Assembly (NCBI RefSeq): GCF_001189845.1
Contig: NZ_LFLZ01000024.1
Location: forward strand, 1-64,000
Length of the DNA stretch: 64,000 bases
Source of the DNA: Bradyrhizobium tropiciagri
GTDB taxonomy: Bacteria > Pseudomonadota > Alphaproteobacteria > Rhizobiales > Xanthobacteraceae
Direction: 5' to 3'
In this document: positions 1-12,038 of the stretch, one piece after another
Numbering within the stretch: the first letter of the stretch is position 1
Layout: every line of letters starts with the position of its first letter
Position numbers and translations under genes: made by a program
Notes under the pieces: generated by a model
The model's input: the letters and a program-made list of their open reading frames with translations, nothing else
Databases searched by the model: none
Told to the model about the DNA's origin: nothing

Positions 1-89
1 GGGGGCGTCCACCCCATCAACCACCGCATTTGATCGTGAACGGGATTGTGGCTCCAGCGACGCGCAACAATGCGCAGTTGGGGTAATGG

Positions 90-109
90 GTCCTGGCTTT
101 CGCCAGGAC
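90..109. repeat. Short intergenic palindrome
   Basis: An 8-bp perfect inverted repeat (gtcctggc / gccaggac) with a tttc loop lies about 90 bp upstream of the first gene. From memory, similar GC-rich hairpins are dispersed between genes in Bradyrhizobium and relatives; copy number cannot be checked here. It has no T tract, so it is not an obvious terminator. The rest of positions 1-201 holds no gene that I can support. Confidence 0.5.
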
Positions 110-201
110 GACGCTGAGGACGTTTTCAATTTTGGCGCGGCTTGTCCGGTCGCGCGCGCGATGGCAGGATTACCCCATTCTGGGCAAGATCGGACACGGC
201 C

Positions 202-1200
202 ATGCCACTCATCCGGATTTGGGTCTATGACGGCATCCTGGCTTCGGGCGTTGCCGGCATTGTCGACGTGTTCACCGCCGCCAATTCGGTGGCGGCGAGC
301 CGGCCTCGGCGCGGCGACGGCAAGCCGGCGCCGTTGCGGTGGCGCGTCGAGTCACTGAATGGCCGGCCGGTGCAGACGGTGTCCGGTCAGGTCATCGGCG
401 TCGACGGGCCGATCAGCGCGCGCTCTGCGGCGGATGCTGTGGTGATTCCGGGGCCGTTCGTCGGTGACATCGAGCGCTTCTTCGCGCGGCTCGATGTGAT
501 CGAGCCGTTGCTGGCCGCGCTGCGGCGGCAGCACGAGCGCGGCACCCTGCTCGCGTCCTATTGCACCGGCAGCTTCATCCTCGCCGAGGCCGGCCTGCTC
601 GACGGCCGGGTCGCGACCACCCATTGGGCGAAGGGGCGGACATTCGCGATGCGCTATCCGGCGGTGGACCTGCGCGTCGCCGAGATCCTCACCGAGCAGA
701 ACCGGATCATCTGCTCGGGCGCGGTGACCACGTCGCTCAATCTTGCGCTGCGGCTGGTCGAGATGTTCGCCGGCGCCGACGTGGCGACCGAGACCGGCAA
801 GCTGATGCTGATCGACGGCAACCGCGTCTCGCAGGCGTCCTACGCCAGCCGCACCCACGACATCAGGCATTCCGATGCACTGGTGGCGCGGGCGCAGAGC
901 CTGATGGAGAGGTCGCTGCAACGGGGCTTCAGCCTCGCCCGGCTGGCCCGCGGCCTTTCGGTCAGCGAGCGCACCTTGAACCGCCGCTTCAAGCTCGCGG
1001 TCGGCGAGGCCCCGCTGCAATATCTGCAGGCACTGCGCGTCGATGTGGCCAAGCGTCTGATCGAATCCAGGCGGCTGAAGCTTGACGCCGTCAGTGCCAG
1101 CGTCGGCTACAACGATCTGTCGACCTTTCGCCGCCTGTTCAAGCGCGAGACCGGGCTCTCGCCACGCGAGTACCAGCGCCGTTTTGCGCGTGCCGCCTGA
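202..1200 (+). CDS. GlxA-family transcriptional regulator (DJ-1/PfpI domain + AraC HTH)
   Basis: A DNA-binding regulator of 332 aa. The N-terminal part (about residues 1-190) is a DJ-1/PfpI-like domain with the nucleophile-elbow-like CTGSF followed by LAEAGLLDGR and THW, typical of GlxA proteins. The C-terminal about 100 residues form the double helix-turn-helix of AraC/XylS regulators (FSLARLARGLSVSERTLNRR, then VGYNDLSTFRRLFKRETG). I chose the ATG at 202 because MPLIRIWVYDG matches the family start; an upstream in-frame ATG at 142 would add an unrelated 20-residue leader. The tautomerase gene follows about 100 bp downstream on the same strand and may be a target. The effector is unknown. 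The family call is firm; the regulon cannot be inferred. Confidence 0.88.
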   Translation: MPLIRIWVYDGILASGVAGIVDVFTAANSVAASRPRRGDGKPAPLRWRVESLNGRPVQTVSGQVIGVDGPISARSAADAVVIPGPFVGDIERFFARLDVIEPLLAALRRQHERGTLLASYCTGSFILAEAGLLDGRVATTHWAKGRTFAMRYPAVDLRVAEILTEQNRIICSGAVTTSLNLALRLVEMFAGADVATETGKLMLIDGNRVSQASYASRTHDIRHSDALVARAQSLMERSLQRGFSLARLARGLSVSERTLNRRFKLAVGEAPLQYLQALRVDVAKRLIESRRLKLDAVSASVGYNDLSTFRRLFKRETGLSPREYQRRFARAA

Positions 1201-1299
1201 CGCTGTGTCCGAATTACCTCTGAGAATGGCGATACTGCCACTGCTGCCGGAGGTACCCCGCGCATAGACCTCGAGTTGGCAACAACAGGAGGTCTCTCA

Positions 1300-1827
1300 A
1301 TGCCAATGATCGATGTGACGATTCCCGAAGGAGCCCTGAAGCCGGAAGCGGAAGCGCGCCTCGTCAAGGAGCTCGGCGATATCCTGATCGGTCACGAGGG
1401 ATTCGACCCGGCCAACAAGGTTGCGCAAAGCGTCACCGTCGTGTTCGTGCATCGGCCGGACGCGGTCTATGTGGCGGGCGCGCCGTCGCCGACGCCGCGC
1501 TATCGCATCGTCCCGACAGTGCCCGAGGGGCAGTACACCGAAGCCTCGCGCGCGGCCCTGGTGAAGGACGTGACCGCCGCCGTGGTGCGCGCCGCCGGCG
1601 GGTCGTTCGAGGATGTGGCGCCGCAGGTCTGGGTGTTTCCAACCGAGATCCCCGACGGGCAGTGGGGCAGCCGCGGTGTCATTCGTCCGCTATCGGACAT
1701 CCAGGCCTTCATCGCCGGCGAGCACGAGCGCGAGGTCGGCGCAGCGCGCCTTGCGCGGCGGCGGCGCATCAAGGCGCTGGAGCTTCTTGCGGGCGCGCTC
1801 GATGCGGCGGGCCGCGGCGTCGACTAG
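1300..1827 (+). CDS. Tautomerase-family protein (4-oxalocrotonate tautomerase-like)
   Basis: A 175-aa protein beginning MPMIDVTIPEGAL. Tautomerase-superfamily enzymes use an N-terminal proline exposed after Met removal as catalytic base, and Pro2 here fits. The sequence holds two related halves, the second around VPEGQYTEASRAALVKD, which resembles a fused pair of 4-OT-like units as in the longer family members. A good ribosome site (acaggagg, 1285-1292) precedes the ATG at 1300, so I reject the in-frame start at 1276. The C-terminus is Arg/Ala rich and likely an extension. The substrate is unknown; ketonisation or dehalogenation of a small unsaturated acid is typical of the family. It follows the GlxA-type regulator on the same strand. 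Confidence 0.8.
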   Translation: MPMIDVTIPEGALKPEAEARLVKELGDILIGHEGFDPANKVAQSVTVVFVHRPDAVYVAGAPSPTPRYRIVPTVPEGQYTEASRAALVKDVTAAVVRAAGGSFEDVAPQVWVFPTEIPDGQWGSRGVIRPLSDIQAFIAGEHEREVGAARLARRRRIKALELLAGALDAAGRGVD

Positions 1828-1846
1828 TACATGGCAGCGTGCAAGG

Positions 1847-1869
1847 GAGCGTCATCCGTGATGACGCTC
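1847..1869 (+). terminator. Hairpin after the tautomerase gene
   Basis: A 10-bp perfect inverted repeat (gagcgtcatc / gatgacgctc) with a 3-nt loop starts 20 bp after the stop codon. It lacks a clear T run, so it may be a terminator-like or mRNA-stabilising hairpin rather than a classical Rho-independent terminator. Confidence 0.45.
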
Positions 1870-2169
1870 ACAACCGTGGTGATGGCGATTGCAACGTTGG
1901 AAACGATTTAATCGTCATGTGCGTGTCGCATCAGTCCAAACAGCTGTCGCAATAGTCCAAGTGTCCAGACGCAAGTTGCGCCAATAGAAGGTGCTTTGGC
2001 GTTTCGTTGCGCGCACGCCGTCATTGTGTCGCGTCGGCAATCCGGCCAACAAAAAGCAAAATCGAGATTGATGGAGGGCGCGGCTGACGCAGCGCGGTGA
2101 TCTCACGACACGCCGCGTCGTCGCAGCCGTCTTTGCCCTCCGATTGTCTCCAGCATCGAGGATCGATCC
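1870..2169. other. Intergenic region, no gene seen
   Basis: About 300 bp between the terminator-like hairpin and the VWA gene. It is more AT-rich than the flanking genes. Only short ORFs without family resemblance occur. It probably holds the promoter of the VWA gene, but I cannot point to convincing -35/-10 boxes. Confidence 0.5.
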
Positions 2170-3870
2170 GTGATCAAGGTTTTTCGCCGCTTGTTCGTTG
2201 CCGGCCTGCTGTCGCTCGGCCTGGCGCTGCTGTCATCTCACGGCGCCCGGGCGCAAGGGGCCAATACGGGGACCGACACCATTCTCGTGCTCGATGCTTC
2301 CGGCTCGATGTGGGGCCTGGTCGACGGGCAGAGCAAGATCTCCGCTGCACGCCAGGCGGTCGATGCGATCCTGTCGAAATGGAATCCTGCGGATCGTCTC
2401 GGCGTCATGGTCTATGGCCATCGCTCGAAGGGCGATTGCAAGGACATCGAGCTGATGGTTCCGGTCAGCAAGTTCGATCCGGCGAGGATCAAGGCTGCGA
2501 TCGACGGCATCAACCCGAAAGGCAAGACGCCGATCTCGGATTCGCTGCGTGCCGCCGCCGAGGCGCTGCACTCGACCGAGAACAAGGCCAACGTGATCCT
2601 GGTCTCCGACGGGATCGAGACCTGCGCGCCGGATCCGTGTGTGGCCGCGGCCGAGCTGAAGAGGGCCGGCATCGGCTTCACCGCCCATGTGATCGGCCTC
2701 GACGTCGCCGATCCCGCGGCCAAGAGCCAGCTGCAATGCATCGCGCGGGCGACCGGCGGCGTCTATCTCGATGCCGGCAACGCCGCGAGCCTGACCGGCG
2801 CGCTGACCAAGGCGGTGGCGGCGACGCAAGGCACCAAGGTCGCGAGCGAGGCGCCGCCGAAGCCGGTGGCCGCCGATCCCTATCTCGGCAAGAACATCCG
2901 CGGCGTGGCGCGGCTCGCCGAAGGGCTCGATCCGATCAGCGACGAGGACGTCAATTGGGGCGTCTACAAGCGCGCCGGGACCGAGAAGGGCGAGCATGTC
3001 AACACCTTCTACGGCGCGCCGTTCGCCGACAACATCGCGCCCGGCGATTACATCGTGGAGGTGAGCTACCGGCAGCTCAAGCGCGAGTTTCCGCTCAAGG
3101 TCGAGAGCGGCAAGCCGACTGCGCTCGACGTCATCCTCGATGCCGGTTACGTCACCAGCGAGGGCTCGGTGGCAGGCGGCGCGGGCAAGGTCGACGATGT
3201 GGTCTGGCAGGTCTTTGACAAGGGCGGCAGACTGATCGCGCAGGAATACGACGCGGTGCCGCGCTTCGTCCTCGCCGCGGGCAGCTATACGCTGACCCTG
3301 ACCAAGGGGCAGTCGAAGACCAGCAAGCCGTTCTCGGTCGCTGCCGGTGACTTCAGCAACGTCCAGCTCACCCTCGATGTCGGCAAGCTGATCGTGACCT
3401 CCACCTATGCCGAGGGCGGGCCCAAGGTCGAGAAGGACATCGTGGTCGCGGTCCACCAGCCGGCGAACTCGAACGGCGACGAGGGCGAGAAGGTCGCGCA
3501 GGAATACGACGCCGAATCGAAGTTCGATCTGCCGACCGGCAGCTACGAGGTGAGGGTGGCGGTCGGCGAGGCCAGGGGAACGGTGCGCGCGGAGGTGAAG
3601 TCCGGCGCGCCGAGCCGCGTCACGGTCAATCTCAACGCCGGCGTGGTCGGGATCAAGGCCGACGGTGCCCAGGAGATCGACATCGTGGGCGCCGAGCGCG
3701 ACATCAACGACGAGCGCAAGCGCATCTCTGTGACGTATGATGCAGCCGCCAACGTCGCGCTCAGCGCCGGCGACTATGTCGCTGTTGCCATCTATGCCGA
3801 CGGCCAGAAGGCGGAAAAGCCGTTCTCGATCGCCGCCGGCAAGCGCCAGACGCTGGAGATCAAGCAGTAG
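2170..3870 (+). CDS. Secreted von Willebrand factor A domain protein
   Basis: A 566-aa exported protein. It starts with a Sec signal peptide (basic MIKVFRR, hydrophobic core, ending near GARAQG at about residue 30). The VWA domain follows at once, with the metal-site motif D42-x-S44-x-S46 (LDASGSMW) and a later SDGIETC segment, spanning about residues 35-225. The C-terminal 340 residues contain at least three related beta-rich modules recognisable by a QEYDA/VTYDA segment followed by AGSY or AGDY and a KPFSV/KPFSI-like strand. They look like carboxypeptidase-regulatory-like folds. The GTG codon at 2170 follows directly on gatcgatcc and opens the signal peptide. It lies alone between two intergenic regions. 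The role is unknown; a periplasmic or surface metal-dependent adhesion or assembly function is inference. Confidence 0.82.
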   Translation: MIKVFRRLFVAGLLSLGLALLSSHGARAQGANTGTDTILVLDASGSMWGLVDGQSKISAARQAVDAILSKWNPADRLGVMVYGHRSKGDCKDIELMVPVSKFDPARIKAAIDGINPKGKTPISDSLRAAAEALHSTENKANVILVSDGIETCAPDPCVAAAELKRAGIGFTAHVIGLDVADPAAKSQLQCIARATGGVYLDAGNAASLTGALTKAVAATQGTKVASEAPPKPVAADPYLGKNIRGVARLAEGLDPISDEDVNWGVYKRAGTEKGEHVNTFYGAPFADNIAPGDYIVEVSYRQLKREFPLKVESGKPTALDVILDAGYVTSEGSVAGGAGKVDDVVWQVFDKGGRLIAQEYDAVPRFVLAAGSYTLTLTKGQSKTSKPFSVAAGDFSNVQLTLDVGKLIVTSTYAEGGPKVEKDIVVAVHQPANSNGDEGEKVAQEYDAESKFDLPTGSYEVRVAVGEARGTVRAEVKSGAPSRVTVNLNAGVVGIKADGAQEIDIVGAERDINDERKRISVTYDAAANVALSAGDYVAVAIYADGQKAEKPFSIAAGKRQTLEIKQ

Positions 3871-3964
3871 GGCGACGGTAGCGTTGTCTCTTGGGTGCGC
3901 CCGCGAGGCTCACACGTCTTGCAAGGTGGGCACGCTCTTCTCTTGTGAGGTGAGTACGCTCTTC

Positions 3965-4140
3965 GGCTCCCTCCCCCCTTGTGGGGGAGGGTGGGGAGAG
4001 GGGTAAGCCCCGGGCGAGATGATTGACGAGAGCATCGCTTTCGCAATCTCGGTCGCGTCGTCGAACTGAGACCAACATGGAAAGAGTGTGCCGTGTGGCA
4101 CCCCTCTCCCCAACCCTCCCCCACAAGGGGGGAGGGAGCC
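3965..4140. repeat. Inverted pair of GC-rich palindromic repeats
   Basis: A 40-nt unit at 3965-4004 and a 41-nt unit at 4100-4140 are inverted copies of each other, differing by a one-base indel. Each is itself partly palindromic (ctccctcccccc ... gggggaggg). They sit between the convergent VWA and sensor-kinase genes, where a bidirectional terminator would be useful. The gap 3871-4202 holds nothing else that looks coding. Such elements are common between rhizobial genes, as I recall them. Confidence 0.75.
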
Positions 4141-4202
4141 CGACCGCCTGTGCCTCCCTTACCGCAAGCGAGAGAGTGGACTTCGCGTAGAAGCACCACT
4201 TA

Positions 4203-8091
<3,889 letters not shown>

Positions 8092-8461
8092 CACGCAAGA
8101 TTTGACCGCATAGGTTTGGCTTTTTCCTCGCATTGCCGAAGCGCCGGCAGCCGCAGGACGACAGCCTTAACAGAAGGTTAGTATCGCAAGCGGGGGGCGG
8201 CAGGTCCATGTCCGCAGCGAAACTGCCCCCGCCAAAGGCGGGATAACGTTAACTCGGCTGAACGATCCACAGCCGATTGGCGTTGTCCGGCAGAGCGGCT
8301 GCGACAGCGTGTTGCGGAACCAGGGCGGCGCCGCGTCACACCTGCGATTGCAGTGCCGCGATATATCGCGCCGTCTATTCTACCTTGTAGTCTACCCTGT
8401 ATTCCACCTTGGGCCCGCAGGGCCAACCGGCGGGCCGATCACCAAGCGAGGGAGAGCGACC
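8092..8461. other. Divergent intergenic region between the kinase and a phasin gene
   Basis: About 370 bp without a convincing gene. At 8376-8411 there is a T/C-rich stretch with an imperfect 11-nt repetition (tctaccttgtag, tctaccctgta, ttccaccttg). The phasin ribosome site (gagggagagc) sits at its right end. It should hold promoters for both divergent genes, but I cannot define them. Confidence 0.5.
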
Positions 8462-8860
8462 ATGAGCGACAACGGGCGTGACCATTTCGAGATCCCCAAG
8501 TTCGAGATCCCCAAGGATATGCGGTCGATGGCGGAGGCGAGCTTCGATCAGGCGCGCAAGTCATTCGAGCAGTTCGTGACCAACGCGCGCGACACCGCCG
8601 GCAAGCTCGAGGAGCGCAATGCCACGATGCGCGCCGGTGCCAAGGACCTGTCCACCAAGGCGCTGTCCTATGCCGAACAGAACGTGCAGTCGTCGCTCGA
8701 CTATGCGCAGTCGCTGCTCAAGGCCAAGGACCTTACCGAGGTGATGCGGTTGCACAGCGAATATGTGCAGGGCCAGATGCGCGCGCTCGCCGAGCAGGCC
8801 AGCGAGATGGGCCAGGCCGTCAGTCGCGCCGCGATGGATGCGGTCAAGCCGAAGAGCTGA
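8462..8860 (+). CDS. Phasin family protein
   Basis: A 132-aa, helix-rich, charged protein of the phasin family, which coats polyhydroxyalkanoate granules. Typical features are the repeated EIPKFEIPKDMR start, the long amphipathic helix with SFEQFVTNARDTAGKLEERN, and the SSLDYAQSLLKAKDLTEVM segment. The ATG at 8462 is preceded by a strong gagggagagcgacc site; upstream in-frame codons from 8309 have no family resemblance. A second, different phasin follows about 260 bp downstream on the same strand, so the pair probably arose by duplication. Length is normal for rhizobial phasins. Confidence 0.9.
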   Translation: MSDNGRDHFEIPKFEIPKDMRSMAEASFDQARKSFEQFVTNARDTAGKLEERNATMRAGAKDLSTKALSYAEQNVQSSLDYAQSLLKAKDLTEVMRLHSEYVQGQMRALAEQASEMGQAVSRAAMDAVKPKS

Positions 8861-8873
8861 CGGGACCGCCGAT

Positions 8874-8897
8874 CCGGGCCGGCTGTGGCCGGCCCGG
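8874..8897 (+). terminator. Hairpin after the first phasin
   Basis: A 10-bp perfect inverted repeat (ccgggccggc / gccggcccgg) with loop tgtg begins 14 bp after the stop codon. There is no T run after it. It is a strong GC hairpin that may stabilise or partly terminate the transcript. Confidence 0.5.
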
Positions 8898-9118
8898 GCG
8901 CGGTAACGCATATTCCGCCACATAAAAAATATGGCGTCGCACGCGATCGCACGTTGCGTTGCACAAAATTGACATGATATGGGTGTTTATTAGGCGGGCC
9001 CGACGAAGGGCACTCCCGTGAATCAAGGCAGCGTGATCCATTTCAGCGCTCCCGGCCTGCTGGCTCCGGGACGTCCGCAATGGTCACATCTACTCACCCG
9101 TTGCGAAGGATTACACGT

Positions 9119-9556
9119 ATGACCAACCCGTCCGATCCGTTTTCCGCCTCGATCATCCCGTTCGAAGTTCCCGAGCAGGTCCGCGCGTTCGCCGAGAAGG
9201 GCGTGCTGCAGGCCCGTGACAGCTACGCCAAGTTCAAGGACGCTGCCGAGACCCACAACTCGACCGTCGAGGCCGTCTTCACCTCGATGAACAAGGGCGC
9301 GACCGCCTATTCGGCCAAGCTGATCGAGTTCTTCAAGGCCAACACCAGCTCGTCGCTCGACTTCGCCCAGGAGCTGTTCAGCGTGAAGTCGCCGACCGAA
9401 GCGGTCGAGCTGTGGACCTCGCACGCCCGCAAGCAGTTCGAGACCTACACCGCGCAGGCCAAGGAACTGGCCGAGCTCGGCCAGAAGGTCGCCAGCGAGA
9501 CCGCCGAGCCGATCAAGGCCAGCGCCGCGAAGTTCACCCAGCAGCCGGCCGCCTGA
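9119..9556 (+). CDS. Phasin family protein (second copy)
   Basis: A 145-aa phasin. The sequence MTNPSDPFSAS is followed by IIPFEVPEQVRAFAEKGVLQ and ARDSYAKFKDAAETHNSTVE, the classical phasin_2 pattern, and SSLDFAQELFSVKSPTEAVE, closely like the first phasin's middle. The ATG at 9119 has a gaaggatt site upstream; an in-frame ATG at 9080 would add 13 residues without family resemblance. It is followed by a clear Rho-independent terminator, so it is the last gene of its unit. It presumably binds polyhydroxybutyrate granules. Confidence 0.9.
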   Translation: MTNPSDPFSASIIPFEVPEQVRAFAEKGVLQARDSYAKFKDAAETHNSTVEAVFTSMNKGATAYSAKLIEFFKANTSSSLDFAQELFSVKSPTEAVELWTSHARKQFETYTAQAKELAELGQKVASETAEPIKASAAKFTQQPAA

Positions 9557-9581
9557 TCGCGATCTGCCTGAGATAGCGAAA

Positions 9582-9613
9582 GGCCCGGACCTTGTCGGTC
9601 CGGGCCTTTTTGC
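9582..9613 (+). terminator. Rho-independent terminator
   Basis: A 12-bp perfect stem (aaggcccggacc / ggtccgggcctt) with loop ttgtc is followed by a T run (five consecutive T). It lies 26 bp after the second phasin stop codon. A textbook intrinsic terminator. Confidence 0.93.
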
Positions 9614-9742
9614 TGCCGCGGACCGCTAAGCGGCCCGAGATAAGACCGGAAATCGGCGCGTTAAGCGCTTGCCAAAGACGGGCGTTGCACCTAGTTTCCG
9701 CCCGAAATCGCCGCCCCCTTGCGCGGGGCCGTGCGTCAGGAT

Positions 9743-9819
9743 GCAGTTGTAGCTCAGTTGGTTAGAGCGCCTGTCTGTGGAACAGGAGGTCGGTGGTTCG
9801 AGCCCACCCAACTGTACCA
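9743..9819 (+). tRNA. tRNA-His (GTG)
   Basis: A complete cloverleaf. The acceptor stem is 9743-9749 with 9809-9815, the first pair being G-U. The D arm has gctc/gagc, and the anticodon stem cctgt/acagg encloses loop ctgtgga with anticodon GTG at 9777-9779. The T arm is ggtgg-ttcgagc-ccacc, and the CCA is encoded at 9817-9819. Base 73 is A, and the base before the stem is T, so the extra 5' G that nearly all tRNA-His have is absent. Loss of that G is known for a clade of Alphaproteobacteria and supports the taxonomic reading. The accessory region begins right downstream. Confidence 0.95.
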
Positions 9820-10210
9820 GCAAAATCAATTTCTTACACTAGCACCCCTCGATGCCGCGAGCAGTCACCATAGCACAACTGCGGCGGAGAATGGATGACA
9901 TACCACGAAATAAGTCGCTGATAGCTATGCTAGTTTTTGCGTCATGGCTGAAAGGCCGAGCTCAAATCGCAATTTTCAAAGTCTGCTAAGACAGGAGGTC
10001 AAATGAAAAAATATGCATAAAGATCAATATTTTGTCTGCGATTTTGCTCTTTCATAGCTACCGATTAGCTACCACTAGGGCTGGAACGCGATCTGGTTCT
10101 AGGAACAGTTCATTGTGACATCATGGCTGGAAAGACGCGGGTTTCAGCAAGACAAAGAAGCTGCCCGGAAAGGCAATTGTCAGAGGCGGTGCGGGAACGG
10201 CCCCGCGCGG
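9820..10210. other. AT-richer junction downstream of tRNA-His
   Basis: About 390 bp with markedly lower GC than the surroundings, especially 9900-10080, and no gene. This composition change right after a tRNA gene, followed by an integrase remnant, fits the left edge of an old genomic island. I did not find a second copy of the tRNA 3' end within the window. Confidence 0.5.
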
Positions 10211-10304
10211 ACGGTGCGCGGCATCCTCAATGATGCCGTCGCGAGGCGGCATCATTGAAGCCAACCCGGCCCATGGCGTCCGCAAACCCAAGGGCAATGT
10301 ATGA
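10211..10304 (+). pseudogene. Remnant of a tyrosine-type (phage) integrase
   Basis: One frame reads TVRGILNDAVARR and, after a shift at about 10252, the next reads IIEANPAHGVRKPKGN before a stop at 10302. That joined peptide is the familiar segment at the junction between core-binding and catalytic domains of tyrosine recombinases (ILxxAVxxGxIxxNPAxGVRxP). No catalytic residues (R-H-R-Y) could be found, so only a fragment remains. The region 10305-10578 is likely further decayed sequence with no recognisable gene. Its place beside tRNA-His supports island integration. Family call from memory of the motif. Confidence 0.6.
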
Positions 10305-10578
10305 AGGCGTCGATTACGTGCCTCGGTGGCCTGCGCGATGGAGGTGCCGAGGCTGCTCGGTGAGATGCGTGTCGCCGCAACTCGCCACTTCGCCGAAGCG
10401 CACAATCTGCACGATGAAAACGCGAAAGGCCAGGTTCGCCGGGAAAGCCGCAAGGAACTGCGCTAGCGGCTGGATATGCGCAAGCGTCGTTTCGCCACTG
10501 TCACCGGCCATGACGCAAGCCGCACGATGCGATCTGCCCGGCCTTTGGTCGCCAACACCTGCGGGACAACGCAGTCGC

Positions 10579-11949
10579 TTATGTGGAGATAAGCGAACGC
10601 TCGTCGGCCTTAGCTTGCGCAAATTGCTTTGGTGCCTTGAACCTCGCCAGGACAGTCTCGGCGGCCTCTCCCGCCAAATCCGAGATGAACTTGCCGATCT
10701 GCTCTCGAGTCTGGATACCAAGCAGTGGCTTTGGCTCTGAGAGAAAATCGAAGAACGCGCTTCCGATCCTTGCGTTGACCGCAGCGGCCGGGAATAGCAG
10801 CTCGGCATGCGTTGCATATTTTTCGTCACCCAGGAACAGCCGGGTAACTTCCGTTGCAGCCTCGGCGCGATACTCCCAATGCGAATTGAATTGGTCCTGC
10901 AGCCACTCGTAGGTGATCTTGCCCGTGTGCTCCCTGAGCGCCCTTATTAGCAGCACGGATTGAACGACCGCATTCTGCGCTCCCTGACCACCGATCGGAT
11001 CGAAGGAAACTGCGGCATCGCCGATCGCGGCAACAGGGTGTCCATTTTTCGTGCGGGCAACGGCACGCCGAACGGTCGGCGTGACTGCGCCGAGGAACCA
11101 TGAGTGCGGGTCCTCATGCAGCGGCTCGAGCTGCTCGACCAACGCCAGATCTTCCGGGAAATATGTCGCGAACAGCTTCACCACGGCGTCGCGCGCGCTT
11201 TGGGTATCGGTCGCGGATTTGAACAGGTCGATCCACGGACTGCCTGGCTTGGCGAATCCGATGAAGGCTCGTGTGGCGCCGGCATCCTTGTGCAGGTAGG
11301 GGCCAAAAAAAGTTTCACCAAAATCGGCATGGATGGTGAACCAGTTGTGCCTGGCGCCGTCCGAACTGCGATAGGCGAACTGGTGATCGGCGCGATCCGC
11401 CCCCTTGAACGTCGCAAGCAGTAGATGCCGCTGCGGCTCCGCGTAGACAGTGCGATCCGGGTCAGCCGGGAACAGCGAGGACAGGCTGCCTTTTCCAGTC
11501 GCAACGAGGGTGAGATCGACCTCCGCGGCAATTGCATCGATATCCTCTGTCGTGACCGTACGCACGACGAATTTGCCGCCTCGGGCGAGGAAGCGACCCA
11601 GCCGATCGTCGGCGCGGAGCCGCGTATCGACAGCTTGCGCCCGATAGTTGAACGGACGGTCGAACTCGATGATCGGAGTTCGGGCTTCGCCGGTGCCGGA
11701 AAATATCCGAACGCTCATCCCGGTGCTGGTTCCGATATCGTAGAGGTCCTCGATAATCTCGGCATCGTATTCCAGGGATTTGCCGAAGTAGACGGCGGTC
11801 CCGGTCGGAGGCACATCGTTGCGCAGCGACGCGCGGTCTCGATCGCTGTAGATGGTGACGTCAAACCCGGCGTTGACGAGGCCAAGCCCGGCCGTCGTCC
11901 CGGCGAGACCTGCTCCGACAATGGCGACTTTCCGTTTGATGTTCGACAC
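10579..11949 (-). CDS. FAD-dependent monooxygenase, styrene/indole monooxygenase (StyA)-like
   Basis: A 456-aa flavoprotein. The N-terminus has the dinucleotide motif VGAGLAG (residues 11-17) of FAD-binding Rossmann folds. VDLTLVATGKGSLSSLF and the C-terminal flavin motif GDAAVSFDPIGGQGAQNA are typical of group E monooxygenases such as StyA. These enzymes accept FADH2 from a separate reductase and epoxidise or sulfoxidise small aromatics. It is somewhat longer than StyA (about 415 aa). The gene is transcribed after the acyl-CoA-dehydrogenase-like gene, 89 bp downstream of it, so the two likely share a transcript. No StyB-like reductase is nearby. The substrate is unknown; a sulfur-containing aromatic is inference from the neighbourhood. 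Confidence 0.75.
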   Translation of the reverse strand: MSNIKRKVAIVGAGLAGTTAGLGLVNAGFDVTIYSDRDRASLRNDVPPTGTAVYFGKSLEYDAEIIEDLYDIGTSTGMSVRIFSGTGEARTPIIEFDRPFNYRAQAVDTRLRADDRLGRFLARGGKFVVRTVTTEDIDAIAAEVDLTLVATGKGSLSSLFPADPDRTVYAEPQRHLLLATFKGADRADHQFAYRSSDGARHNWFTIHADFGETFFGPYLHKDAGATRAFIGFAKPGSPWIDLFKSATDTQSARDAVVKLFATYFPEDLALVEQLEPLHEDPHSWFLGAVTPTVRRAVARTKNGHPVAAIGDAAVSFDPIGGQGAQNAVVQSVLLIRALREHTGKITYEWLQDQFNSHWEYRAEAATEVTRLFLGDEKYATHAELLFPAAAVNARIGSAFFDFLSEPKPLLGIQTREQIGKFISDLAGEAAETVLARFKAPKQFAQAKADERSLIST

Positions 11950-12038
11950 GTGGCTCTCCTGAAGAAATTGCTTATGCCAAGAAGCGAGGCCCGGGCATGC
12001 ACCGTCTCAACGGGCTAAACTGCAGAGCGCGCAATCTT

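Noticed and set aside
2097..3456. Long overlapping frames (373 codons plus strand, 407 codons minus strand) across the VWA gene
   Set aside because: Arg/Gly-rich out-of-frame reading of a high-GC gene. The VWA frame has a signal peptide, metal motif and ordered domains; these do not.
9626..9829. Minus-strand 67-codon ORF beginning MILLVQLGGLEPPTSCSTDR
   Set aside because: It is the antisense of tRNA-His. Peptides like LGGLEPPTSCSTDRRSNQLS are a well-known spurious prediction over tRNA genes.
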